From Clostridiales bacterium (GTDB lineage: Bacteria; Bacillota; Clostridia; Christensenellales; Christensenellaceae), in NCBI GenBank assembly GCA_003510345.1, contig DOMW01000125.1, positions 11,529 through 17,292 on the forward strand: 5,764 nt of DNA. Direction: 5' to 3'. The notes beneath the pieces are model-generated. The model was not told the origin of the DNA. It searched no databases and was given only the letters and a program-made list of their open reading frames with translations. Position numbers and translations under genes: made by a program. This document shows positions 1 to 5,764 of the stretch, one piece after another. The first letter of the stretch is position 1. Each line of letters starts with the position of its first letter.

Positions 1-855
1 CGGGTCGAGCAACGGGGAAAAATAGACGTTATCATAACCCACGACCGCCACTTCTTCGGGCACGCGGTATCCGGCTTCTTTTACAGCCGCGAGCGCGCCC
101 AACGCCATGATATCGCTGCACGCGAAAACCGCGATCGGTTTACGACTCGTTTCAAGCACTTCTTTCATTTTCGCATAGCCGGCGTCCATAGAATATTTTT
201 GCCCGTACACCACCTGTATGTGATCGCGGGAAAACCCATATTCCAAAACCGTTTCCACGAAACCGCTCACGCGTGATTCGATCGCGTGTACGTGATCGGA
301 CGGTCCGGCGATACACGCAAACCTTTGATACCCGCGGCCAACAAGGTGCCCTGCCACTTCCGCCGCGGCTTTTCTGCTATTTGTATAAACAAACCCAAAA
401 TTCGGGGTTTGAATATCCATAAAATCATCGATGACGACAGTCGGTATAGAAAGCATTTTCCGAAGCTGGTTTTCACGCATACGCGGCACCACGGTAATAA
501 CACCGGCAACATGGTATTCCATCAGCGAGCTTACCGCGTCTTCCTCCCGCTTGCGCTCACCGTCCGTATTCACCAGGAAAATCTGATAATCCTGCTTGAT
601 CGCGATGCTTTCCACGCCGCGCACTACCTCGGCAAAATATGGGTTTGTGATATCCGGGACGATAAGGCCGATATAGTTTGTGCTTCTGATCTTCAGGCTC
701 TGCGCAATTTTACTGGGAGTATAATTCAGTTTTCGGACAGCGTTATTCACGCGGAGCCTCAGTTCGGAACTGACATATTTTTTCCCGGTTATCACATTGG
801 AAACAGTTGCGGTGGACACCTGCGCCAACTCCGCAACTTCCTTAATTGTTATCAT
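1..855 (-). CDS. LacI-family transcriptional regulator, C-terminus cut by window edge
   Basis: The minus-strand frame is open for 285 codons from ATG at 855 to the window edge, with no stop. It begins MITIKEVAELAQVSTATVS, the classic LacI DNA-binding helix-turn-helix (residues 1-46). The hinge helix follows, with the minor-groove-inserting Leu at position 54 (KIAQSLK). The periplasmic-binding-protein-like sensor domain starts at about residue 60: NYIGLIVPDITNPYF (60-74), an R-x-x-GF ligand-site motif in the middle, CSDIMALGAL (246-255), and VPEEVAVVGYDN (265-276). Family members are usually about 330-345 residues, so roughly 50 C-terminal residues lie outside. Such proteins are cytoplasmic dimers or tetramers that leave their operator when a sugar or sugar phosphate binds. 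The gene lies downstream of, and in the same direction as, the glycyl radical enzyme cassette, so it is the likely local regulator. Its effector is unknown. It has its own good promoter and only a weak ribosome binding site (GGGG about 12 bases before ATG). The family call is very secure; the regulon is inferred. Confidence 0.95.
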   Translation of the reverse strand, partial: MITIKEVAELAQVSTATVSNVITGKKYVSSELRLRVNNAVRKLNYTPSKIAQSLKIRSTNYIGLIVPDITNPYFAEVVRGVESIAIKQDYQIFLVNTDGERKREEDAVSSLMEYHVAGVITVVPRMRENQLRKMLSIPTVVIDDFMDIQTPNFGFVYTNSRKAAAEVAGHLVGRGYQRFACIAGPSDHVHAIESRVSGFVETVLEYGFSRDHIQVVYGQKYSMDAGYAKMKEVLETSRKPIAVFACSDIMALGALAAVKEAGYRVPEEVAVVGYDNVYFSPLLDP

Positions 856-902
856 GGGCACTGCATTCCCCGCCGTGGATTTTTATTTTAGGAACTGCAT
901 AA

Positions 903-931
903 ATAGTAGCATTATTGATAAGCTGTGTCAA
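903..931 (-). promoter_or_regulatory. Sigma-70-type promoter for the lacI-family gene
   Basis: On the minus strand a perfect -35 box TTGACA (931-926) is followed by a 17-base spacer and TACTAT (908-903). The latter matches TATAAT at four of six positions, including the key A2 and T6. Transcription would start near 896, giving a leader of about 40 bases before the ATG at 855. It sits in the 106-bp gap after the activase gene. No hairpin with a T-run is seen in that gap, so read-through from the upstream operon is also possible. This would give the repressor its own basal expression. Confidence 0.7.
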
Positions 932-961
932 ATACGCGGCGCAGATTACCCTCGGCCGGAA

Positions 962-1852
962 TCAGCCCCGCAGCACACACGGGATACCCATCGCTTCCAC
1001 AAGTTTTTTTAATCGTTCCGCATCTTCCTCCGCGGGTGTCGTAGCGTCACACGCATAGTTCATGCCGACTTTCTGATATTTAACTGCCCCTAACTCATGG
1101 TAAGGCAAGAGATGCACCGCGTCCGCGCCGACTACCACCGCCAGGGCGGCTGTTTGCCGGATGTTTTCTTCGTCGTCGTTGATACCGCCCATCAGCGGCA
1201 CCCGGACAATGATCCGCTTTTTGAGCCTACCGAGCATCCTGATATTTTTGAGGATACGCTCATTGGAAACGCCGGTATATTTTTTATGGATCTCGTCATT
1301 CATCGCCTTGACATCATACAAAAACAAATCGATCAAATCGACAGAATACTCAATATGTTCCCATTTCGCGAAGCCTGTCGTTTCTACCGCGAGGTGCAAT
1401 CCCTTTTTTTTCAGCGCTTCACCGAGTTCTTTGATGAATTCCCACTGCACATACGGCTCGCCGCCAGAAAACGTGACGCCGCCATCCGACATAAAATAGA
1501 ACATCCTGTCTTTTTCGATTTCCGCCAGAATGTCTTCTACACTGCGCGGCCTGCACTTTAGCTCAAGCGCCTCTGACGGGCATTCATCCGCGCATTTACC
1601 GCAGGAAATACAGGCGTTCCTGTCGATAGTACCGATTGCGGAAAATGCGTTTTCCCGGCACGCGGCAAGGCACAGCCCACATGCGATGCACTTGTCGCCC
1701 GTGAACATGAGCGGCGGCTTTATGGCCTGTGACTCCGGGTTGGCGCACCATTGACATCGCAAGGGGCAGCCCTGCAAAAACACCATCGTCCGTATTCCGT
1801 CTCCATCGTTTACACTATATTTCTGTATATTAAAAACATTGCCATTCATCAT
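962..1852 (-). CDS. Glycyl radical enzyme activating enzyme (radical SAM, with 2x 4Fe-4S ferredoxin insert)
   Basis: This 296-aa protein is of the pyruvate formate-lyase-activase type. It reductively cleaves S-adenosylmethionine and uses the 5'-deoxyadenosyl radical to abstract an H from the glycine of its partner enzyme, here presumably Gly789 of the upstream GRE. The N-terminal DGDGIRTMVFLQGCPLRC segment carries the radical-SAM cluster motif C29-x3-C33-x2-C36. A ferredoxin-like insert follows with two full sets, C55/C58/C61/C65 and C81/C84/C87/C91. GGVTFSGGEP (124-133) holds the SAM-binding GGE motif. The insert is typical of activases serving GRE eliminases (dehydratases, decarboxylases, choline lyase) and is absent from short PflA. 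The length is normal for this group. The gene starts ATGATG, so Met1 or Met2 are both possible; the Shine-Dalgarno is weak (AATGAG before a run of A). The gene lies 258 bp after the GRE, an unusually long gap for such a pair. Confidence 0.96.
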   Translation of the reverse strand: MMNGNVFNIQKYSVNDGDGIRTMVFLQGCPLRCQWCANPESQAIKPPLMFTGDKCIACGLCLAACRENAFSAIGTIDRNACISCGKCADECPSEALELKCRPRSVEDILAEIEKDRMFYFMSDGGVTFSGGEPYVQWEFIKELGEALKKKGLHLAVETTGFAKWEHIEYSVDLIDLFLYDVKAMNDEIHKKYTGVSNERILKNIRMLGRLKKRIIVRVPLMGGINDDEENIRQTAALAVVVGADAVHLLPYHELGAVKYQKVGMNYACDATTPAEEDAERLKKLVEAMGIPCVLRG

Positions 1853-1978
1853 TTTTTTCTCATTCTTTCATTCATTGTCTCCGGGCATATTCTCCCGCAG
1901 CTTTCCCCTATCCACATACCCGGCACGCTTGACGCGGCAAACCGCTTCCTTATATACCTTTATATAACAGGAATCGGC

Positions 1979-2000
1979 AATGCGGGAATCTTCCCGCATT
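1979..2000. repeat. Perfect 22-bp inverted repeat between the GRE and activase genes
   Basis: AATGCGGGAA-TC-TTCCCGCATT has 10-bp arms around a 2-base centre. In RNA it would fold as an 8-bp GC-rich stem with a 6-base loop. No U-run follows on the minus strand, so it does not look like a canonical intrinsic terminator. It could be an RNase-processing or mRNA-stabilising hairpin, a partial attenuator, or a binding palindrome for a dimeric protein. It is the middle-to-distal element of a group of three inverted repeats in the gap. Confidence 0.75.
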
Positions 2001-2023
2001 ACCGACGGAAGAAAATAAGAACT

Positions 2024-2038
2024 CTGCTTTTCCAGCAG
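2024..2038 (-). repeat. Short hairpin followed by a T-rich stretch
   Basis: On the minus strand CTGCT-GGAAA-AGCAG gives a 5-bp stem, followed after AG by TTCTTATTTTCTTCC. The shape resembles a weak intrinsic terminator or attenuator between the GRE and activase, but the stem is short and the T-run interrupted. It is more likely partial termination or nothing than full termination. Confidence 0.35.
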
Positions 2039-2048
2039 CCAATTTACA

Positions 2049-2089
2049 GGCCGGCGAACGGGGGTTTGCCATACCGCCGCCCGCCGGCC
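2049..2089 (-). repeat. GC-rich stem-loop just after the GRE stop codon
   Basis: Arms GGCCGGCG (2049-2056) and CGCCGGCC (2082-2089) are perfect 8-bp complements made only of G and C, around a 25-base loop that is itself partly able to pair. The structure begins 21 bases after the TAA of the GRE gene. There is no T-run after it (TGTAAATTGG follows), so a stabilising or stalling 3' hairpin for the GRE message is more likely than a strong terminator. Confidence 0.6.
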
Positions 2090-2110
2090 GCTACAAAGAG
2101 CAAATGCCCT

Positions 2111-4558
2111 TTATTGCAACAGTTCGTGCTGTGTCCTTGTGATAATAGCATCCTGTACATCCTTTGCAAGCTCGTTGAAAAACGCGCTGTAACCGGCCAC
2201 GCGAACCGTAAGTCCTTTGTACTTATCGGGGTTGGCCTGCGCGTCCAGCATCGTCTTGTCCGAGATAACATTAAACTGGCATTGTATCCCGCCCATCAGC
2301 ACATAGCTTCTTATCATATCCGCCATCTTGCGGACGCCTTCGGGCGTTTGCAGCGGCCCCGGGCTGAGTTTCATATTGAAGATAACGCCGTTTGGAACCC
2401 TTGCGCCATCGATGGCCGCGCACGCGGATTTCATAGTGGCGGTGGGGCCATTGCGGTCCAAGCCATTTGCCGGGGAGATGCTGTCCGCCAAAAGCTGCCC
2501 GCTGTGCCTGCCGTCGGGCGTCGCGCCCGTCAACTTGCCGAACGGTACGTTCGCGGCGATGGAAATACAGGAACCCACAAACGGGCCGCCGCGGATCGTT
2601 TCATGCCCTTCGAGGGAATCAAAATATGTGTCCATGATCCAGCGTAGGCACGCGTCGGCTTCGGCGTTGTCATTGCCATACTTCGGTATCTTGTTCTCGA
2701 AGTAAAGGCGAAGCGCCTCGTTGTCTTTCCAGTCGTTGTCCAAATTATCAATCAGTTCCGCCATCGTGCATTTTTCATCCGTAAACACACCCCTTAAAAT
2801 ACCTTCCATAGAATCGCCCGCATTTGCGATGCCGATCGTAAGCGGGGCTGTCCAGTTGTAATGCGCGCCGCCCTCCGTTACATCCATGCCGCGCGCGACG
2901 CAATCATCCACCATCATGGAAACGAGCGGCACCGGGCACATTTCAGCATGCACCATATCAATGATGTTGTTGAGCGTGACGTTCATCTTAGTTGTGTAGG
3001 CTGCCTGCTCCCTGAACGCGTCTTTGAAATCCTCGATGGATTCAAACGTGCGCGGGTCTTGTGTTTTAGGGCCGACCTGCACGCCGGAAAGCCGGTTTTT
3101 ACCGCTGTTTAAGGCAAGCTCCACAACCTTGGTCATATTGTAATATCCGCCGTTTCCCCTGCCCCATGTATTGAGCGGGGAAACCTCCACACAGCCGACG
3201 GGCACATAGTCCCGCGCGTCTTCCAGCTTTACGCCGATGTTGGTAAGCGATTGCACAAACGTCTCATCTACCGTCATCTGCGGCAACCCGCTGCCCAGGC
3301 GCACCGCTTCGATAGAACGGATTAGGAAATCATCCGGCGTCCTTCTGTGCAGGCGAACCGTGAAGTTTGGCTGGAACAAAAGCTGGTGGCTATGGCTTTC
3401 CAGCATGCGGTAGGACAAATCATTTGTGGCGTCGTCGCCATTCCGGTTGATGCCGCCGCACTGCATGTTTTGGCCTGTCGGATGTCCGGCGTGTATCGTA
3501 GCGTCGGCGTCTTTGTAGATTTTGATAGCCTCGGAAAATTTGATCCAAAACGCCTCTAATATCTCCTGCGCCTCACATTTTGTGAGCCAGCCGGAAAGGA
3601 TGTCCTTCTCATAATAAGGATAGGCGTACTGGTCAAAGCGCCCGGGCGTGTAAGAAGTGCCGTTGTCCTGAATCTGCGGAATGAGCTGCATAAACCATAC
3701 GCATTGGCATGCTTCCTGGAATGTATCGGCCGGACATTCGGGCACACGGCGGCAAACCCTTGCTATCTCTCTCAGCTCCGCCTTGCGTTTCGGGTCGGAT
3801 TCCGTTTCGGCCATAGTGGCGGCACAATCGGCATAACGATTTGCGAAATCGACCACCGCGTCGATCTCAATGAGGCAAGCCTGCCAGAACCGCCTCTTCG
3901 CGAGCGCGTCTTTTCCCCATTCCGGCGTCGCTTCCATAAGCTCCATGATCTCGCGCCGGATATCTTTGAAGCCCCGGGTAAGGATCTTCTGATGATTGAG
4001 CGCAACGTGCGCCAGTCCGCCGTCTTCGTGCAACCCCAGGCTGAATACCTGCGCTTCATATCTTTGCAACCGCACATCTTCGGGAATCATAGATTGTATG
4101 CGGTCATACAGCGTCTTTCCATGCCAATAGGGGTAAATTTCCTCCATAAAAATCCTTTTTTGTTCGGGGTCAACCTGAAATTTATCGGCCGCCCTCGTGG
4201 GGAATGTGTCGATCTCGTCTTTGATCCAATCTACCGCATACTCGGGGAAAACGCCGCCGCTGCGTTGGTGCGGGTTGTTGTGCCCAACGATAATTTCATC
4301 CGGCAGGATGTACACGGACATGTGCTTCAAGCAATGGGCAAGCGCTTTTGCCCGCCTTATCATGGCGTGCTCCCCTTCCGTCTGCTTGTATGATTCTGTA
4401 TAAAGCAAACCGCGCTCGGTTTCAAAGTAGGGAACTGAATTGACCATTTGAGCTCTCAGTCTCTGGCAACGGGCATACTCCAGCGTGCCTTTCGGCATAA
4501 CATCCTCTATCTGGAGCCCGACTTCCGTTACCTGTTTCAACGCACTGCTTCTTTCCAT
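2111..4558 (-). CDS. Glycyl radical enzyme, eliminase type (dehydratase/lyase), substrate unknown
   Basis: This 815-aa enzyme has the two hallmark regions of the PFL/diol-dehydratase superfamily. The thiyl-radical loop VPVGCVEV has Cys456 and Glu458. The C-terminal glycyl radical loop TVRVAGYSAFF has Gly789. The N-terminal PFL domain shows LYTESYKQTEG (52-62), IRRAKALAHCL (67-77) and LPDEIIVG (85-92). GTSYTPGRFDQY (300-311) matches the conserved SPGRFDQY strand. GCxE with a single Cys is typical of GRE eliminases (glycerol, propanediol and hydroxyproline dehydratases, choline and isethionate lyases, arylacetate decarboxylases). PFL itself has Cys-Cys, so the likely automatic label formate acetyltransferase would be wrong. 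By manual alignment with glycerol dehydratase, His281 is Thr301 and Asp447 is Asn469, so a different substrate is expected. The length is normal and the gene intact. It is preceded 47 bp upstream by the DUF4432 gene and followed by its activase. It is cytoplasmic and oxygen-sensitive. Family very sure, substrate open. Confidence 0.96.
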   Translation of the reverse strand: MERSSALKQVTEVGLQIEDVMPKGTLEYARCQRLRAQMVNSVPYFETERGLLYTESYKQTEGEHAMIRRAKALAHCLKHMSVYILPDEIIVGHNNPHQRSGGVFPEYAVDWIKDEIDTFPTRAADKFQVDPEQKRIFMEEIYPYWHGKTLYDRIQSMIPEDVRLQRYEAQVFSLGLHEDGGLAHVALNHQKILTRGFKDIRREIMELMEATPEWGKDALAKRRFWQACLIEIDAVVDFANRYADCAATMAETESDPKRKAELREIARVCRRVPECPADTFQEACQCVWFMQLIPQIQDNGTSYTPGRFDQYAYPYYEKDILSGWLTKCEAQEILEAFWIKFSEAIKIYKDADATIHAGHPTGQNMQCGGINRNGDDATNDLSYRMLESHSHQLLFQPNFTVRLHRRTPDDFLIRSIEAVRLGSGLPQMTVDETFVQSLTNIGVKLEDARDYVPVGCVEVSPLNTWGRGNGGYYNMTKVVELALNSGKNRLSGVQVGPKTQDPRTFESIEDFKDAFREQAAYTTKMNVTLNNIIDMVHAEMCPVPLVSMMVDDCVARGMDVTEGGAHYNWTAPLTIGIANAGDSMEGILRGVFTDEKCTMAELIDNLDNDWKDNEALRLYFENKIPKYGNDNAEADACLRWIMDTYFDSLEGHETIRGGPFVGSCISIAANVPFGKLTGATPDGRHSGQLLADSISPANGLDRNGPTATMKSACAAIDGARVPNGVIFNMKLSPGPLQTPEGVRKMADMIRSYVLMGGIQCQFNVISDKTMLDAQANPDKYKGLTVRVAGYSAFFNELAKDVQDAIITRTQHELLQ

Positions 4559-4570
4559 TATTGTGACTCA

Positions 4571-4576
4571 TCTCCT
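4571..4576 (-). promoter_or_regulatory. Ribosome binding site of the GRE gene
   Basis: AGGAGA on the minus strand lies 12 bases before the ATG at 4558. The spacing is longer than the usual 5-9 but the match to AGGAGG is the best in the 47-bp gap. It supports Met1 over the next in-frame Met21. A nearer ATG directly after AGGAG is out of frame and does not give the GRE. Confidence 0.6.
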
Positions 4577-4605
4577 ATCTTATTATTGATTTATTCTAAA
4601 TAGTT

Positions 4606-5685
4606 TTAGTGCTTAAGTGATGCAATATACTGTTCCGCCTGGCTGACCGCCGCTTCGGTTTCCAATATTTCCAGTTCAAACCGAAACGGGCAGGTTTCAC
4701 CGGGCTCGATATACTGCAACAAATTGTGTTCCTTTGCGTGGACGCGCCCCATCGGCGTATACGTGCCGGGGTTGATGCCAAGGGCATAGTCGCCCGACGT
4801 CATGCTCTTCCATTCCGTGATATACGCAAGCTGCTTTACATTGAAGCGCAGCAGCACGGAAAACCCCAACATTTCATTTTTCACAAGGGCGGCCGTCGCA
4901 CCGTTTGGCTCGCTGAAAAACTCGTAAAAATGACACTCTTCTTTTCTGCCGTCTCCGGGCGGTTCAAACCGAAGGCGGTTTTCGCTTCCCGCCTCTGTCA
5001 CCGCATCCCGGGGCGCGTAGCTTTTTTCGGGAATGACCAACCGGGCGTGGGGCGAGAGCAGCGGGTACCCAAAATTGAAATGATACAGCATCATCAGCGG
5101 TTGTGTTTCAAAACCCACATTACACACACGATCGTCTATCACAATTTTATTTTCCATATATTTGCAGGTGATCCGGCGTTCCGACATGATGTGCTCGGCG
5201 GAAAGCTGCGCCTGCCTCATCCTGCCCAGTATGACGACCTCGGGGTCACCCTCCCGGTATTCCACGCGCGCCGAAACTTCTTCGGCCGGCGTTGCCGGAA
5301 GCGGCCCGTGCAGCCCCAGCTTCCTGCCGTTATCCACGCTGGGCGCGCCCATGTGGGTGTACCCGCACGTTACCAGCATACCACCAGAGAAATTTCGGTC
5401 AAAGCCGTCCCGTCCATCTTCCACATAATACTGGGGGTTCACGATGCCCGGGTTGGACAAATAACAGCAACCGGCGCCTTTATACCTAAAATCCGCGATA
5501 TCGAGCGCTTTGTCCGCTACCACTTCAAATTCCAGCCCCGAACCGTTTTTGACCGCGAAAATACGGACGCCCTTTTCCCTACCGCTGTTGAGCGTCATAT
5601 CTCTTATACCAAAGAGTTGGTATTGATTACCTACATATCTGGTGACTTCGTTGAAACCGCCCATCGCCGCAATGCCCCCGCGCAC
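4606..5685 (-). CDS. DUF4432 family protein, aldose-1-epimerase-like
   Basis: This 359-aa protein without signal peptide or membrane segment has the pattern of DUF4432, a family with the galactose-mutarotase beta-sandwich fold. Visible landmarks are ADKALDIADFRYKG (57-70), GLHG with His126, LYHFNFGYPLL (200-210) with His202 and Asn204, GDYALGINPG (298-307) and IEPGE (326-330). Proteins of this fold bind carbohydrates, and some interconvert anomers or epimers; the reaction of this one is not known. In relatives I recall Glu-Pro where this protein has Asn305-Pro306, so the acid/base residue may be missing or elsewhere. It is the first gene of the cassette and ends 47 bp before the GRE, which suggests co-transcription and a sugar-like GRE substrate. 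The start is uncertain: GTG at 5685 with AGCAGG 7 bases before it, or ATG at 5664 (residue 8) with GGGGG 10 bases before it. Confidence 0.88.
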   Translation of the reverse strand: MRGGIAAMGGFNEVTRYVGNQYQLFGIRDMTLNSGREKGVRIFAVKNGSGLEFEVVADKALDIADFRYKGAGCCYLSNPGIVNPQYYVEDGRDGFDRNFSGGMLVTCGYTHMGAPSVDNGRKLGLHGPLPATPAEEVSARVEYREGDPEVVILGRMRQAQLSAEHIMSERRITCKYMENKIVIDDRVCNVGFETQPLMMLYHFNFGYPLLSPHARLVIPEKSYAPRDAVTEAGSENRLRFEPPGDGRKEECHFYEFFSEPNGATAALVKNEMLGFSVLLRFNVKQLAYITEWKSMTSGDYALGINPGTYTPMGRVHAKEHNLLQYIEPGETCPFRFELEILETEAAVSQAEQYIASLKH

Positions 5686-5726
5686 TTGTTTGCCTGCTTT
5701 AGAAGATTGAAAATACTGGAAAATAT

Positions 5727-5738
5727 TTAATCGTTTAA
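5727..5738. promoter_or_regulatory. Candidate LacI-family operator upstream of the cassette
   Basis: TTAATCGTTTAA is a near-perfect dyad around a central CG: four paired bases in each arm (TTAA/TTAA), with only the innermost pair mismatched. A central CG with AT-rich arms is the usual form of LacI-family operators. It lies 42 bp upstream of the DUF4432 start and about 20 bases downstream of the start expected from the TATAAT box at the edge, a position suited to repression. The LacI-family gene at the far end of the cassette is the obvious candidate ligand. This is inferred from pattern and position only. Confidence 0.45.
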
Positions 5739-5758
5739 CTTATCACTAATATATTTTA

Positions 5759-5764
5759 ATTATA
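5759..5764 (-). promoter_or_regulatory. Candidate -10 box of the DUF4432-GRE operon promoter
   Basis: TATAAT, a perfect -10 consensus, is read on the minus strand at the window edge; any -35 box lies outside. The surrounding 60 bases are very AT-rich, so chance matches are likely; TATATT at 5753-5748 is an alternative. Transcription would begin near 5752, about 67 bases before the GTG start. Confidence 0.35.

Larger units (their letters stand above)
1853..2110. other. 258-bp intercistronic region between GRE and activase
   Basis: No convincing gene is present on either strand. Reading on the minus strand it contains the GC-rich stem-loop, the short hairpin with T-rich tail and the 22-bp palindrome. 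After these come two tandem TATATA elements (TATATAAAGG then TATATAAGG, 1966-1949). The first of these is preceded by TG one base upstream, like an extended -10 box, and could be a weak separate promoter for the activase. A purine-rich stretch leads into the activase start. The likely role is lowering or uncoupling activase expression relative to the GRE, since an activase is needed only in catalytic amount. That role is inference. Confidence 0.5.

Noticed and set aside
286..891. 201-codon plus-strand open frame
   Set aside because: It is antisense to the clear LacI-family gene, whose helix-turn-helix and sensor domain motifs leave no doubt about the minus-strand reading; the plus-strand translation has no recognisable motif.
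1979..2000. The 22-bp palindrome as a strong intrinsic terminator
   Set aside because: No T-run follows on either strand (TGCCGATT on the minus strand, ACCGACGG on the plus strand), so only a hairpin or palindrome is claimed.
1751..2647. 298-codon plus-strand open frame spanning the GRE-activase gap
   Set aside because: It is mostly antisense to the GRE C-terminus and activase N-terminus. The gap part is rich in hairpins, there is no convincing ribosome binding site, and the translation resembles no family.
4336..4353. GGGCAA-GCGCTT-TTGCCC inverted repeat, resembling a catabolite response element
   Set aside because: It lies inside the GRE coding region about 200 bases into the gene, the centre is asymmetric, and the match to the cre consensus is loose, so chance from codon content is the simpler reading.
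2111..4558. Annotation of the large enzyme as pyruvate formate-lyase (formate acetyltransferase)
   Set aside because: PFL has adjacent catalytic Cys-Cys residues; this protein has Gly-Cys-Val-Glu, as in GRE eliminases, and its activase carries the extra ferredoxin clusters that PflA lacks.
4726..5730. 334-codon plus-strand open frame
   Set aside because: It is a mirror frame of the DUF4432 gene, which shows conserved family motifs on the minus strand; the plus-strand product is rich in His, Arg and Phe, as expected for an antisense shadow.

Overview
The window suggests an anaerobic bacterium, most likely a gut- or sediment-type member of the Firmicutes (Clostridia). The only direct evidence is an oxygen-sensitive glycyl radical enzyme system with its activating enzyme, plus Clostridia-like gene content at mixed GC: GC-rich codons with AT-rich intergenic stretches. 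No rRNA, tRNA, CRISPR array or mobile element is visible, so the taxonomic statement is inference.

All real genes lie on the minus strand and read from right to left. (1) At the right edge is an AT-rich control region, about 5686-5764. It holds a TATAAT box at the very edge and a LacI-type near-palindrome, TTAATCGTTTAA. (2) At 5685-4606 is a 359-aa DUF4432 protein, a sugar-mutarotase-like fold. (3) At 4558-2111 is an 815-aa glycyl radical enzyme (GRE) with a Cys456-x-Glu458 active site and a glycyl radical loop at Gly789. (4) At 2110-1853 is a 258-bp intercistronic gap with three inverted repeats. (5) At 1852-962 is the matching radical-SAM activating enzyme, with one radical-SAM cluster motif and two ferredoxin-like 4Fe-4S motifs. 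(6) At 961-856 is a 106-bp gap with a good sigma-70-type promoter. (7) At 855-1 is a LacI-family repressor whose C-terminus is cut off by the window edge.

Working model: the LacI protein senses a sugar or sugar derivative and controls the DUF4432-GRE-activase operon. The activase installs the glycyl radical on the GRE. The GRE then performs a radical elimination (dehydration or C-O/C-X cleavage) on a carbohydrate-derived substrate, for which the DUF4432 protein may supply the right anomer or epimer. The GRE is not a pyruvate formate-lyase, because it lacks the Cys-Cys pair. It also appears to lack two of the substrate-binding residues of glycerol/propanediol dehydratase. Its substrate cannot be named from this window, which makes the DUF4432 + GRE + activase + LacI cassette the most interesting object here.
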